Below are positions 56,037 through 64,000 of a DNA stretch of 64,000 nucleotides, one piece after another. The translations under genes were made by a program, and so were the position numbers. The DNA is taken from the NCBI RefSeq assembly GCF_029873475.1, contig NZ_CP123499.1, forward strand, positions 2,480,001 to 2,544,000. The letters are read 5' to 3'. Under the pieces are notes generated by a model, which saw only the letters and a program-made list of their open reading frames with translations, did not search any database and was not told the origin of the DNA. This DNA comes from Arsenophonus sp. aPb (GTDB taxonomy: Bacteria > Pseudomonadota > Gammaproteobacteria > Enterobacterales > Enterobacteriaceae). Positions within the stretch are counted from its first letter, which is position 1, and every line of letters starts with the position of its first letter.

Positions 56037-57485
56037 TCAAGGCCGATACACTTTTACATTTTTAAAACCTTGTTCATGTAAATAAAGTGCCTGTAAGCGG
56101 CTCATAACACCGCGCTCACAATAGAGCAAATAAGGTTTTTGTGGTGGTAATTCACCAAATTGGCTATTGAGCTTATAAAATGGCAGTAACTTCACTTTAA
56201 CACCTGCTAGCTTGAGTGGGTGAGCTTCCTGTTCATCAGGAGAACGAATATCCAAAATAATATCATCGACAGAAAATGTACTAACTACTTCTACTGCGGG
56301 CGTTTCCTCTTGACTGTCATTCATTATCTGACGAATATCAATATTTTGTGCTGTACTAATAACATGATCAAGCAGCGTAAAATCAAAATTTGCTTCCTGC
56401 ACTTCAATTTTCGCTTTTACTGCTTTCACCGTTGGCTTTTTCGAGATCACACCACAATATTCGGGCATGGTATGCGCAAATTCGGCCGTCCCTATCTGAC
56501 GAGCTAAGTTAATAATATGTTCTTTATCATGTGAAATTAATGGCCGTAAAATTAAGGTATCGGTAACATTATCAATTAAACGTAGATTGGTTAATGTCTG
56601 GCTAGAAACTTGTCCTAACGCTTCACCGGTTACTAACGCTTGAACCCCATAACGTTCGGCTATTATCGATGCGGTACGCATCATCATTCTTTTCAGGACT
56701 ACTCCCATCTGGCCGTCATCAATCTTTGTAAGAATTTCGCTTACAATTGGCGCAAAATCTATCGCCACAAAACGCACTTTATGTGAACGACCAAAACGAT
56801 GCCAAAGATGGTAAGCAACCTGCTTGACGCCAATCTCATGTCTGGCACCACCCAGATTAAAAAAGCAGTAATGAACTCGGCAACCACGCCGCATTAGCAT
56901 GTAGCTAGACACCCCCGAATCAAAGCCACCGGATATCAACGATAAAACATCTTCTTGTGTACCGATAGGAAAACCACCAATTCCTTGAATACGGGATTTA
57001 ACCAGCATGACTTTATCGTTTTCAATTTCCAGATTCACAGTGATATCCGGCTGATTGAGTTTCACTTTGGCTGACGAGATATGTTGATTTAATCCACCAC
57101 CAACGTAACGTTCTACATCAATTGAACTAAAATCGTGCTTACCGCGACGCTTAACGCGCACACAAAAGCTTTTATTGGTTAGCGATTCAGCATAAGTGGC
57201 ATAAGCCAACTCAAAAATATGGTGGAGATCACGGAATTGATATTCTTCAACTAACAGAATATGATGGATACCAGGAATTCTCGTTAAGGCATCACAAATT
57301 TCATCATGATGTGTATTTTTTTTAGCGCGAACTTCGATATTATCCCAATGGCGAATAACGGTAATTTCTGCATCCAATACCTTTAATATATTAAGAATAT
57401 TGCTAGCCAAGATCTTAATAAAGCGCAACCGCACTGATTGGCTTTTAATGGTAATTTCAGGAAATAGTTTAATAATAAACTTCAT
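56037..57485 (-). CDS. thiI: tRNA 4-thiouridine synthase / thiazole sulfur carrier ThiI
   Basis: Adds sulfur to U8 of tRNA and takes part in thiazole formation for thiamine. 482 residues, the E. coli length. N-terminal ferredoxin-like and THUMP domains (to about residue 165), the PP-loop SGGFDSGVSSYML (about residues 185-197), then a C-terminal rhodanese domain whose persulfide Cys lies in YCERGVMSR (about residues 455-463). The presence of this domain fits a dual role. thiL, for the last thiamine step, is also in the window. Divergent from xseB. Confidence 0.97.
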   Translation of the reverse strand: MKFIIKLFPEITIKSQSVRLRFIKILASNILNILKVLDAEITVIRHWDNIEVRAKKNTHHDEICDALTRIPGIHHILLVEEYQFRDLHHIFELAYATYAESLTNKSFCVRVKRRGKHDFSSIDVERYVGGGLNQHISSAKVKLNQPDITVNLEIENDKVMLVKSRIQGIGGFPIGTQEDVLSLISGGFDSGVSSYMLMRRGCRVHYCFFNLGGARHEIGVKQVAYHLWHRFGRSHKVRFVAIDFAPIVSEILTKIDDGQMGVVLKRMMMRTASIIAERYGVQALVTGEALGQVSSQTLTNLRLIDNVTDTLILRPLISHDKEHIINLARQIGTAEFAHTMPEYCGVISKKPTVKAVKAKIEVQEANFDFTLLDHVISTAQNIDIRQIMNDSQEETPAVEVVSTFSVDDIILDIRSPDEQEAHPLKLAGVKVKLLPFYKLNSQFGELPPQKPYLLYCERGVMSRLQALYLHEQGFKNVKVYRP

Positions 57486-57696
57486 AATTTTGTATAAAAG
57501 TCGGTTTTTATTTTTGCGAATAAACGCATATTATGCATATTTATTAGCAGAGCGTTTGATTTTAAGGTGGGAAGTATATCACTATATTGTGCTTTATCGC
57601 TAAAAATCACAAAAAGAATAAATTGTATGCGTAAATGTAGTAAAATAAATCGCCTTACGCGCATATTCACCCGATATTAAGGCAAGTAAAACGATT

Positions 57697-57951
57697 ATGG
57701 CTAAAAAGAAAATATCTGATAAACAAGATCCACTATCTTTTGAAACTTCACTGATAGCGTTAGAGCAGATAGTCACACGCTTAGAGTCAGGCGAGCTTCC
57801 GCTGGAAAAAGCATTAAGTGAATTTGAACAAGGGATCCAATTAGCTAGGCAAGGCCAGAAAGCGTTGCAACAGGCAGAACAGCGGGTCCAAATTTTGTTA
57901 CAAGACGATGACAATGCACAACTAGATAACTTTACGCCGGAAGATAAATAA
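57697..57951 (+). CDS. xseB: Exodeoxyribonuclease VII small subunit
   Basis: 84 residues (E. coli 80). Binds several copies to XseA to form the single-strand exonuclease. The family core SFETSLIALEQIVTRLESGELPLEKAL and FEQGIQLARQGQKAL is intact. Its stop is followed 3 bases later by the ispA start, as in E. coli, so the two are translated together. Confidence 0.97.
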   Translation: MAKKKISDKQDPLSFETSLIALEQIVTRLESGELPLEKALSEFEQGIQLARQGQKALQQAEQRVQILLQDDDNAQLDNFTPEDK

Positions 57952-57954
57952 ATC

Positions 57955-58875
57955 ATGTCTGAAATAGTGACACTTTCTTTTGCCGATCAACGCCAATGGG
58001 TACAAGATCGCGTCAACAAAACTCTGTTAAGCCAATTCCAGCGGCTTCCGTTTAATCAGAGTCAACTTGTCGCTGCGATGAAATATGGCGCATTACTTGG
58101 TGGAAAACGACTAAGACCTTTTTTAGTTTATGCTATAGGTGATATGTTAAATGTTGCCGTAGAAAATCTGGATGTACCTGCTGCAGCTGTTGAATGTATA
58201 CATGCCTTTTCATTAATCCACGATGATTTACCCGCAATGGATAACGATAATCTACGTCGTGGCCAGCCTACCTGCCATATTTCCTTCGGTGAAGCCCATG
58301 CAATTTTGGCTGGTGATGCCCTGCAAACACTCGCCTTTGACATCTTGTCTCGTTCGGCTATGCCAGATGTTAGTGATACTAATCGCCTTGCGATGATAGC
58401 TGAGCTGGCTACTGCTACCGGAGCAGCAGGCATGTGTGGCGGCCAAGCGCTCGATATGGAATCAGAAGGTCAACAAATTGATTTCGCAACACTGGAAACT
58501 ATTCATCATCATAAAACCGGCGCTTTAATTCGTGCCGCCATCAGAATTAGCGCATTTGCGGCTGGCAACCAAGGCCACAAATTACTACCATTATTAGATA
58601 ATTATGCCAATGCAATTGGACTGCTATTCCAAGTCCATGATGACATCCTTGATGTTACCGGTGATACAGACATTTTAGGTAAAAATCAGGGATCAGATGA
58701 AAAACATAAAAAAAGTACCTATCCATCATTAATCGGTCTTGAACAAGCAGAAAAAAAAGCGAACACTCTATATGAACAAGCACTGGATACGCTTTATATG
58801 TTAGAACAACAGTATGGACTTAATACGGAAACCCTACAAAACTTAACGCACTTTATTATCGAACGAAAAAGCTAA
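57955..58875 (+). CDS. ispA: Farnesyl diphosphate synthase
   Basis: Condenses IPP with DMAPP and GPP to make FPP. 306 residues (E. coli 299). First Asp-rich motif in LIHDDLPAMDNDNLRRG (about residues 83-99), second in FQVHDDILDVTGD (about residues 225-237), plus the KYGALLGGKRLRPFL region near residue 45. Supplies quinones, undecaprenyl phosphate and heme O (CyoE). The dxs gene follows on the same strand after 115 bases. Confidence 0.97.
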   Translation: MSEIVTLSFADQRQWVQDRVNKTLLSQFQRLPFNQSQLVAAMKYGALLGGKRLRPFLVYAIGDMLNVAVENLDVPAAAVECIHAFSLIHDDLPAMDNDNLRRGQPTCHISFGEAHAILAGDALQTLAFDILSRSAMPDVSDTNRLAMIAELATATGAAGMCGGQALDMESEGQQIDFATLETIHHHKTGALIRAAIRISAFAAGNQGHKLLPLLDNYANAIGLLFQVHDDILDVTGDTDILGKNQGSDEKHKKSTYPSLIGLEQAEKKANTLYEQALDTLYMLEQQYGLNTETLQNLTHFIIERKS

Positions 58876-58990
58876 TTTCCTTGATTCAAAGACAGAACAT
58901 TTTACCGATAATAAAAATTCAAAATAATCTTTTGGCAGCCAACTACAGCGTCATTGGTATAAACAAAAAACAATTATTTAATGGGCAGAC

Positions 58991-60856
58991 ATGAGTATTG
59001 ATATCGCTTCCTATCCAACTTTAGCATTAATAGAAACACCGGAAGAATTGCGACTTTTACCAAAAGAAAGTCTTGTTAAATTATGTGAGGAGTTGCGACA
59101 ATTTTTGTTAAATAGTGTTAGCCGTTCCAGTGGACATCTCGCTTCTGGCTTAGGTGCCATTGAACTGACTGTCGCTTTACACTATGTCTATAAAACCCCA
59201 TTTGATAATCTTATCTGGGATGTCGGCCACCAGGCATATCCACATAAGATATTAACTGGCCGCCGCGACCGTATTGGTACAATACGACAAAAAAATGGCT
59301 TACACCCTTTCCCCTGGCGAGCAGAAAGTGAATATGACGTACTTAGTGTTGGTCATTCCTCTACCTCAATCAGTGCTGGACTCGGCCTGGCGGTAGCAGC
59401 AGAATATGAAAATAAAGATCGCAAAACGGTTTGTGTTATTGGTGATGGTGCCATTACTGCCGGTATGGCTTTTGAAGCCATGAACCATGCAGGTGATATT
59501 CATAAAGATATGCTAGTGATCCTGAATGATAATGAAATGTCAATTTCAGAAAACGTTGGCGCATTAAATAATCATTTAGCACAACTGTTATCTGGCAATC
59601 TATATACTAGCTTACGTGAAGGCGGAAAAAAGGTATTTTCTAATATCCCATCAATTAAAGAATTGTTAAAGAAAACTGAAGAACATCTTAAAGGCATGGT
59701 AATCCCTAGTACTATGTTTGAAGAGTTGGGGTTTAACTACATTGGTCCAATTGATGGCCATGATGTACTTACATTAGTACAAACATTAAAAAATATGCGT
59801 GAGTTAAAAGGCCCGCAGTTTTTACATATCATGACTAAAAAAGGCAAGGGTTATGAACCGGCCGAAAAAGATCCTATCAGCTGGCATGCCGTGCCTAAAT
59901 TTGATCCAGCAACATTTAGCCTACCCAAAAACAGTAATAAACAATTAACTTTTTCACAGATTTTTGGCGATTGGTTATGTCAAGAAGCAGCTGAAGATCC
60001 TAAACTGATGGCAATCACGCCAGCCATGCGGGAAGGTTCGGGCATGGTTGAGTTTTCTAAAACCTATCCCAAACAATATTTTGATGTAGCAATTGCAGAA
60101 CAACACGCTGTGACTTTTGCTGCTGGCCTTGCCATTGGAGGCTATAAACCTGTTGTCGCCATTTATTCAACTTTTTTACAGCGGGCGTATGATCAAGTGA
60201 TCCATGATGTGGCCATTCAAAAGTTGCCTATCCTGTTTGCTATCGATCGAGCCGGCATTGTCGGTGCCGACGGACAAACCCATCAAGGTGCCTTTGATCT
60301 ATCATTCTTACGTTGTCTACCTGATATGATCATTATGTCACCAAGTGATGAAAACGAATGCCGCCAAATGTTACATACGGGATATCACTACCAGGATGGG
60401 CCTGTTGCAGTTCGTTATCCAAGAGGAACGGGTTCTGGTGCCACTTTACAACCACTAGCAAAAATTCCAATTGGTAAAGGGCTAATTCGCCACCAAGGAA
60501 AAAAAATTGCCATCCTCAACTTTGGAACATTGCTTACCGAAGCTATAAAAGCAGCAGAATTACTGAATGCCACGGTGGTCGATATGCGGTTTGTAAAACC
60601 GTTAGACGAAACATTGCTACTGGAGATAGCTCAAACTCATAAGCTATTGGTAACATTAGAAGAAAATGCAATTATGGGGGGAGCAGGTAGCGGCGTTAAT
60701 GAATTTTTATTAAAAGCGCATCACATTATGCCTATTATCAATCTCGGCTTACCAGATCACTATATTCCACAAGGAAGTCAAGCAGAAATCCTAGCTGAGC
60801 TTGGCCTTAATGCAGCTGGAATTGTTAAATCAATTAACAACTATTACGCCAAATAA
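58991..60856 (+). CDS. dxs: 1-deoxy-D-xylulose-5-phosphate synthase
   Basis: Thiamine-diphosphate enzyme starting the non-mevalonate isoprenoid pathway from pyruvate and glyceraldehyde 3-phosphate. 621 residues (E. coli 620). SSGHLASGLGAIELTVALHY near residue 50, the ThDP motif GDGAITAGMAFEAMN (about residues 153-167), NDNEMSISENVG, and the transketolase-type pyrimidine domain with the catalytic Glu in IAEQHAVTFAAG; C-terminal domain ends near residue 621. Supplies the pathway that IspA continues, and DXP also feeds thiamine. Confidence 0.98.
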   Translation: MSIDIASYPTLALIETPEELRLLPKESLVKLCEELRQFLLNSVSRSSGHLASGLGAIELTVALHYVYKTPFDNLIWDVGHQAYPHKILTGRRDRIGTIRQKNGLHPFPWRAESEYDVLSVGHSSTSISAGLGLAVAAEYENKDRKTVCVIGDGAITAGMAFEAMNHAGDIHKDMLVILNDNEMSISENVGALNNHLAQLLSGNLYTSLREGGKKVFSNIPSIKELLKKTEEHLKGMVIPSTMFEELGFNYIGPIDGHDVLTLVQTLKNMRELKGPQFLHIMTKKGKGYEPAEKDPISWHAVPKFDPATFSLPKNSNKQLTFSQIFGDWLCQEAAEDPKLMAITPAMREGSGMVEFSKTYPKQYFDVAIAEQHAVTFAAGLAIGGYKPVVAIYSTFLQRAYDQVIHDVAIQKLPILFAIDRAGIVGADGQTHQGAFDLSFLRCLPDMIIMSPSDENECRQMLHTGYHYQDGPVAVRYPRGTGSGATLQPLAKIPIGKGLIRHQGKKIAILNFGTLLTEAIKAAELLNATVVDMRFVKPLDETLLLEIAQTHKLLVTLEENAIMGGAGSGVNEFLLKAHHIMPIINLGLPDHYIPQGSQAEILAELGLNAAGIVKSINNYYAK

Positions 60857-60873
60857 ATTGATGGATAGATTGA

Positions 60874-60912
60874 AAAATCAAAAGCAGCTGTTTAGCGATC
60901 GCTTTTGATTTT
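60874..60912. terminator. Bidirectional terminator between dxs and pgpA
   Basis: Perfect 12-base stem AAAATCAAAAGC (60874-60885) / GCTTTTGATTTT (60901-60912) with a 15-base loop. The AT-rich ends of the stem supply T tails in both directions. It sits between convergent genes. Confidence 0.8.
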
Positions 60913-60928
60913 CAGTAACTCACTGATA

Positions 60929-61420
60929 TTAAAATGCAGGAAACCAGTGAGCAAGAGCAGCTATGATCACAATAGCAAAAATGGCCGCAATGATATCATC
61001 TAACATGATACCTAATCCTCCGCCTACTTGCCGATCAAACCAACCAATAGGCCAAGGTTTTAACATGTCAAAAAAGCGGAAAAGCACAAACGCGATCAAT
61101 ACCCATTGCCAATTAACCAATGGTATTACCATGAGAGTCATCCACATGCCAATAAATTCATCCCAAACAATACTACCATGGTCGTGAACTTGCATATCAT
61201 CGGATGTCCGTTGACAAATAATAATACCAACAGCAAAACCAAATAAAATAATTAGCCAACATAACCAAACCGGTAATAGCCAATACATTAGTAACCAAAA
61301 TGGAATAGCCGCTAATGATCCCATTGTGCCAGGAATGATGGGAGATAACCCACTACCAAATCCGGTTGCCAATAGATGCCAAGGATTTGACAGCTTTAAA
61401 CGCGATTTGGCATCAATCAT
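60929..61420 (-). CDS. pgpA: Phosphatidylglycerophosphatase A
   Basis: Membrane lipid phosphatase making phosphatidylglycerol. Started at the ATG at 61420, which has GAGGAA 7 bases upstream and overlaps the thiL stop by 8 bases: 163 residues (E. coli 172). A longer frame to a TTG at 61447 would give a start resembling E. coli MTILPRH, so that is a real alternative. Conserved: NPWHLLATGFGSGLSPIIPGTMGS near the N-terminus, VHDHGSIVWDEFIGMW and the C-terminal LGIMLDDIIA; four membrane helices. Confidence 0.95.
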   Translation of the reverse strand: MIDAKSRLKLSNPWHLLATGFGSGLSPIIPGTMGSLAAIPFWLLMYWLLPVWLCWLIILFGFAVGIIICQRTSDDMQVHDHGSIVWDEFIGMWMTLMVIPLVNWQWVLIAFVLFRFFDMLKPWPIGWFDRQVGGGLGIMLDDIIAAIFAIVIIAALAHWFPAF

Positions 61421-62402
61421 AACAAGCTTCCTCGATAAAATGATCAAACCCGGTTAAATTAGGTGAAACTTGGTTATTGCCATGAAAATAACGGATACCT
61501 TCTGATTCTGGTGTGATCTGGCCGATACAATGAAAGTTTGCCCCAGTATGTGCTAGCGCTGACTCTAATGCACCACGGTTTATCTCAGGCACGGTAAAGC
61601 ATAATTCATAATCTTCTCCACCGCTTAACGCCCAGGTTAACGCCTGTTCTGAGGTAACATGTCTGCGCAAGGCATCCGATAAAGGTAAAAAATCTAATTT
61701 AATTTTAGCGCCACGGCCACTAATTTTTAGAATATGGCCAAGATCAGAAATCAAGCCATCAGAAATATCTATCGCCGAAGAAGCGAGATGGCGTAAAGCC
61801 TGACCTTGCAAAATACGCGGCTGTGGCCTTAAATGGCGCTGAATCAACCAATTACGATCTTTTGCATCTTCAACAACTAGCTGTGATTGCAAAATCGCCA
61901 GACCTGCAGCACTATCTCCCAATGTTCCGGTAACATAAATCCAATCACCATTACAGGCACCTGACCGTGTTAGTGATTTTCCTATAGGAATCAAACCATG
62001 GGCTGTATAGGTTAAACTCATTGGCCCTCGGGTTGTATCTCCACCAATAAGCTGCATTTCATAGTAATTAAGCTGTTCAAATAAGCTAGAACTAAATCTT
62101 GCCAGCCAATCTTCATTGATTTCTGGCAATGTCAACGCCAAAGAAACCCAGGCAGGATCGGCACCCATAGCGGCTAAATCACTTAAATTAACCGCCAAAG
62201 ATTTATAGGCCAAATCTTCTGGTGAAATACTATCAAGGAAATGGATACCCGCAACTAGTGTATCAGTAGTAATCGCTAATTGCTGTTTTTCCGGTATTGT
62301 TATCAATGCACAATCATCACCAATACCGATATTAACGTCATGCCGATTTTGCTGTTGACGATTAAAGTAACGCGCGATGATATCAAATTCGCCACAAACC
62401 AT
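61413..62402 (-). CDS. thiL: Thiamine-monophosphate kinase
   Basis: Phosphorylates thiamine monophosphate to the active diphosphate. 329 residues (E. coli 325). PurM/SelD-like fold with the metal-binding start GIGDDCALI (about residues 26-34), ITTDTLVAGIHFL, NLSDLAAMGADPAW, IGGDTTRGPMSLT and the C-terminal ISDGLISDLGHI plus SGGEDYEL motifs. Between nusB (99 bases upstream) and pgpA (8-base overlap), as in E. coli. Confidence 0.97.
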   Translation of the reverse strand: MVCGEFDIIARYFNRQQQNRHDVNIGIGDDCALITIPEKQQLAITTDTLVAGIHFLDSISPEDLAYKSLAVNLSDLAAMGADPAWVSLALTLPEINEDWLARFSSSLFEQLNYYEMQLIGGDTTRGPMSLTYTAHGLIPIGKSLTRSGACNGDWIYVTGTLGDSAAGLAILQSQLVVEDAKDRNWLIQRHLRPQPRILQGQALRHLASSAIDISDGLISDLGHILKISGRGAKIKLDFLPLSDALRRHVTSEQALTWALSGGEDYELCFTVPEINRGALESALAHTGANFHCIGQITPESEGIRYFHGNNQVSPNLTGFDHFIEEACYD

Positions 62403-62501
62403 AATAATATTCCAATATACTATGCTCCGATTGCTATAAGGCTTATCACACTACCTTATAATCAAAATGAACATCAGATTATTCGAAAAGCCTGAACACT
62501 A

Positions 62502-62915
62502 TTACTTCTTACGTACAATAGCAACAACTTTATCGAGGGCACCATTGATAAATTTGTGACTCTCCTCGGCACCAAAAACTTTTGCTAATTCAATTGCTTC
62601 ATTAATAGCAACTTTATAAGGTACATCATTACGGTAACAGAGTTCAAACATCGCTAAACGTAAAACCGCTTTCTCTACCTGACCAAGTTCTCCCAATTGA
62701 CGAGAAAGGTAAGGAGCCATTTTTTTATCGAGTTCCGACACATGCGTTGAAACGCCATTAAGTAGCTCACGGAAGTAAGTCACATCAACATCTGACATAT
62801 CCTGTTCAGATAAAAATTCCTCTGTAACATCAGCAATACTATTACCCGATAATTGCCACGAATAAATCGCCTGAACAGCACACTCACGCGCGCGATGACG
62901 AGCAGCAGGTTTCAC
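62502..62915 (-). CDS. nusB: Transcription antitermination factor NusB
   Basis: 137 residues (E. coli 139). All-helical RNA-binding protein that pairs with NusE (ribosomal S10) on boxA RNA. Conserved N-terminal RHRARECAVQAIYSWQL and C-terminal VPYKVAINEAIELAKVFGAEESHKFINGALDK. It follows ribE by 23 bases on the same strand, so it is very probably in the rib-nusB transcript. Confidence 0.97.
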   Translation of the reverse strand: MKPAARHRARECAVQAIYSWQLSGNSIADVTEEFLSEQDMSDVDVTYFRELLNGVSTHVSELDKKMAPYLSRQLGELGQVEKAVLRLAMFELCYRNDVPYKVAINEAIELAKVFGAEESHKFINGALDKVVAIVRKK

Positions 62916-62938
62916 AAAATTCCCCTTAAATAAAATAG

Positions 62939-63409
62939 TTAGCCTTTAATGGCCTGAATTACATTAACCATTTCCAGCGCAGCTAACGCAGCATCAGCAC
63001 CTTTATTCCCTGCTTTTGTACCTGCACGCTCAATGGCCTGCTCAATATCCTCGGTGGTTAATACACCAAAGGCAACCGGAATATTACTTGTCATCGCGAC
63101 ATTAGAAAGTCCAGCACTACATTCACCGGCAACATAGTCAAAATGTGGGGTTGCACCACGTATGACGCTAGCAAGAGCAACGACTGCATCATATTTTTTC
63201 GTTTCTACTAATGTTTTAATCGTCAATGGCAGTTCATAAGCACCAGGTACCCAAACTACCGTGATGTTTTCTGTTGCAACTTGGCCAACACGCTCTAAGG
63301 TATCCATAGCGCCTTCGAGCAAGCTATTGTTGATAAAATGATTAAAACGTGCAATAGCTATTGCTATACGAGCTTTAGGTGCCGCTACCGTACCTTTTAT
63401 TACCTTCAT
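62939..63409 (-). CDS. ribE: 6,7-dimethyl-8-ribityllumazine synthase
   Basis: Penultimate riboflavin enzyme (RibE in E. coli naming, also called RibH). 156 residues, as in E. coli. Seen: IAIARFNHFINNSLLEGA (about residues 17-34), WVPGAYELPLTIK, and the catalytic-loop ALASVIRGATPHFDYVAGE with the conserved His. C-terminal GTKAGNKGADAALAALEM. Lies 193 bases after ribD and just before nusB. Confidence 0.97.
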   Translation of the reverse strand: MKVIKGTVAAPKARIAIAIARFNHFINNSLLEGAMDTLERVGQVATENITVVWVPGAYELPLTIKTLVETKKYDAVVALASVIRGATPHFDYVAGECSAGLSNVAMTSNIPVAFGVLTTEDIEQAIERAGTKAGNKGADAALAALEMVNVIQAIKG

Positions 63410-63602
63410 AGCCTTCCTTAAAATACTAATTATTCTCTACACAAACGACAATTTTACCATATTCTTTTATATACTGCGCTGCTGAATTTAACTAACTTTA
63501 AAATAGGTAATTAGGAACGCTAAATTGAATTAATTGAAGATTATATTACTTTAACAATACTACTACGCTCTATTAAGCTAACCAGCTAACGAAAATATGA
63601 CA

Positions 63603-64000
63603 TCACAATGGGCGCAGTGTTAAACGTAAATCAGTGCCAATAAGTTCAATATTAATAAATTCAAACGCAGGTGCATCTTTCAATTTTTGTAATTCTGGAA
63701 TATTAATTAATCCTCTAGCGCTTTCACCTAAAATTTTAGGGGCCACGTAAACAATCAATTCATCGACTAAGCCTAGTGTCAACAAAGCGCCGGCAAGTGT
63801 TGGCCCGCTTTCGACCCAAATTGAATTAATATTACGTTTAGCCAACTGCATCATCAGCAAAACTAGATCAATTCCTTTTCCGTAGGTCGGGATGGTTATT
63901 TGTTCAACATTACCACCCCAATTTTGCGCAATGGGATTCGGGCGAATAAGCCAACATTCACCAGCTGATTTTGTAACAAAATGTTCTGGTTTTACTTGAT
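63603..64000 (-). CDS. ribD: Riboflavin deaminase/reductase RibD, C-terminal part (cut by window end)
   Basis: Bifunctional enzyme for the second and third steps of riboflavin synthesis. Only the end of the reductase domain is inside the window; the frame is open through base 64000 and continues beyond. Visible blocks: NINSIWVESGPTLAGALLTLGLVDELIVYVAPKILG (spanning 63700-63840), which is the core of the reductase, preceded by GIDLVLLMMQLAK. About 132 codons are present of a ~370-residue protein. The first Met in the frame (near 63854) is internal. Confidence 0.95.
   Translation of the reverse strand, partial: QVKPEHFVTKSAGECWLIRPNPIAQNWGGNVEQITIPTYGKGIDLVLLMMQLAKRNINSIWVESGPTLAGALLTLGLVDELIVYVAPKILGESARGLINIPELQKLKDAPAFEFINIELIGTDLRLTLRPL

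Noticed and set aside
1..64000. CRISPR arrays, tRNA genes, insertion sequences, prophage or defence genes
   Set aside because: I looked for regular repeats, cloverleaf tails ending in CCA, transposase-type frames and unfamiliar multi-gene cassettes on both strands and found none; every sizeable frame is a recognisable core gene or a shadow of one.

Overview
ORGANISM. This is a gene-dense chromosomal stretch of an AT-rich member of the Enterobacterales. Almost every protein is a close full-length relative of an E. coli K-12 protein, and the gene order follows the E. coli copA-to-ribD region (read backwards) with few exceptions. Low GC, several 350-880 base gene-poor AT-rich gaps and many genes missing relative to E. 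coli fit a Morganellaceae-type genome, perhaps an Arsenophonus-like insect associate; Proteus or Providencia relatives are alternatives. The genus is inferred from memory of families and was not tested by a search. LAYOUT. 1-8.2 kb: 3' part of copA, ybaP, ybaK, ushA, ybaL, gsk (metal export, tRNA proofreading, nucleotide and nucleoside salvage, a predicted K+/H+ antiporter). 8.3-11 kb: a lone wzz, an empty AT-rich gap, then hemH; in Yersinia this hemH-gsk interval holds the O-antigen cluster. 11.1-18.6 kb: adk, htpG, recR-ybaB-dnaX, apt, priC-rsmS. 18.6-28.8 kb: mscK, a displaced ychN, acrR and acrAB, tomB-hha. 29.3-33.1 kb: ffs (4.5S RNA) and mdlAB. 33.5-44.5 kb: queC, ybaV, and the protein-quality run ppiD, hupB, lon, clpX, clpP, tig, bolA. 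44.7-54.6 kb: yajG-ampG, a Tsx/OmpK-type porin, cyoABCDE, yajR. 54.6-64 kb: yajQ, yajL, thiI, xseB-ispA, dxs, then pgpA, thiL, nusB, ribE and the 3' part of ribD. HOW IT WORKS TOGETHER. The window is core housekeeping: chaperones and proteases (HtpG, Tig, ClpXP, Lon, PpiD), replication and repair (DnaX, RecR, PriC, XseB), cofactor and isoprenoid synthesis (HemH, ThiI/ThiL, RibD/RibE, IspA/Dxs, and CyoE making heme O for the CyoABCD oxidase), tripartite efflux (AcrAB), and envelope functions. Heat-shock-type promoters before htpG and lon and a consensus-like ffs promoter can be read directly. ASSESSMENT. I found no mobile element, CRISPR array, tRNA or cryptic operon, and nothing that looks like a new multi-gene system. 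The points worth a second look are smaller: an orphan wzz at a collapsed O-antigen locus, an A9 slippage site in dnaX positioned to make a gamma-like product, an HU protein at the hupB locus that reads unlike the E. coli one, a shortened AcrR operator-like palindrome, and a long structured leader before tig.
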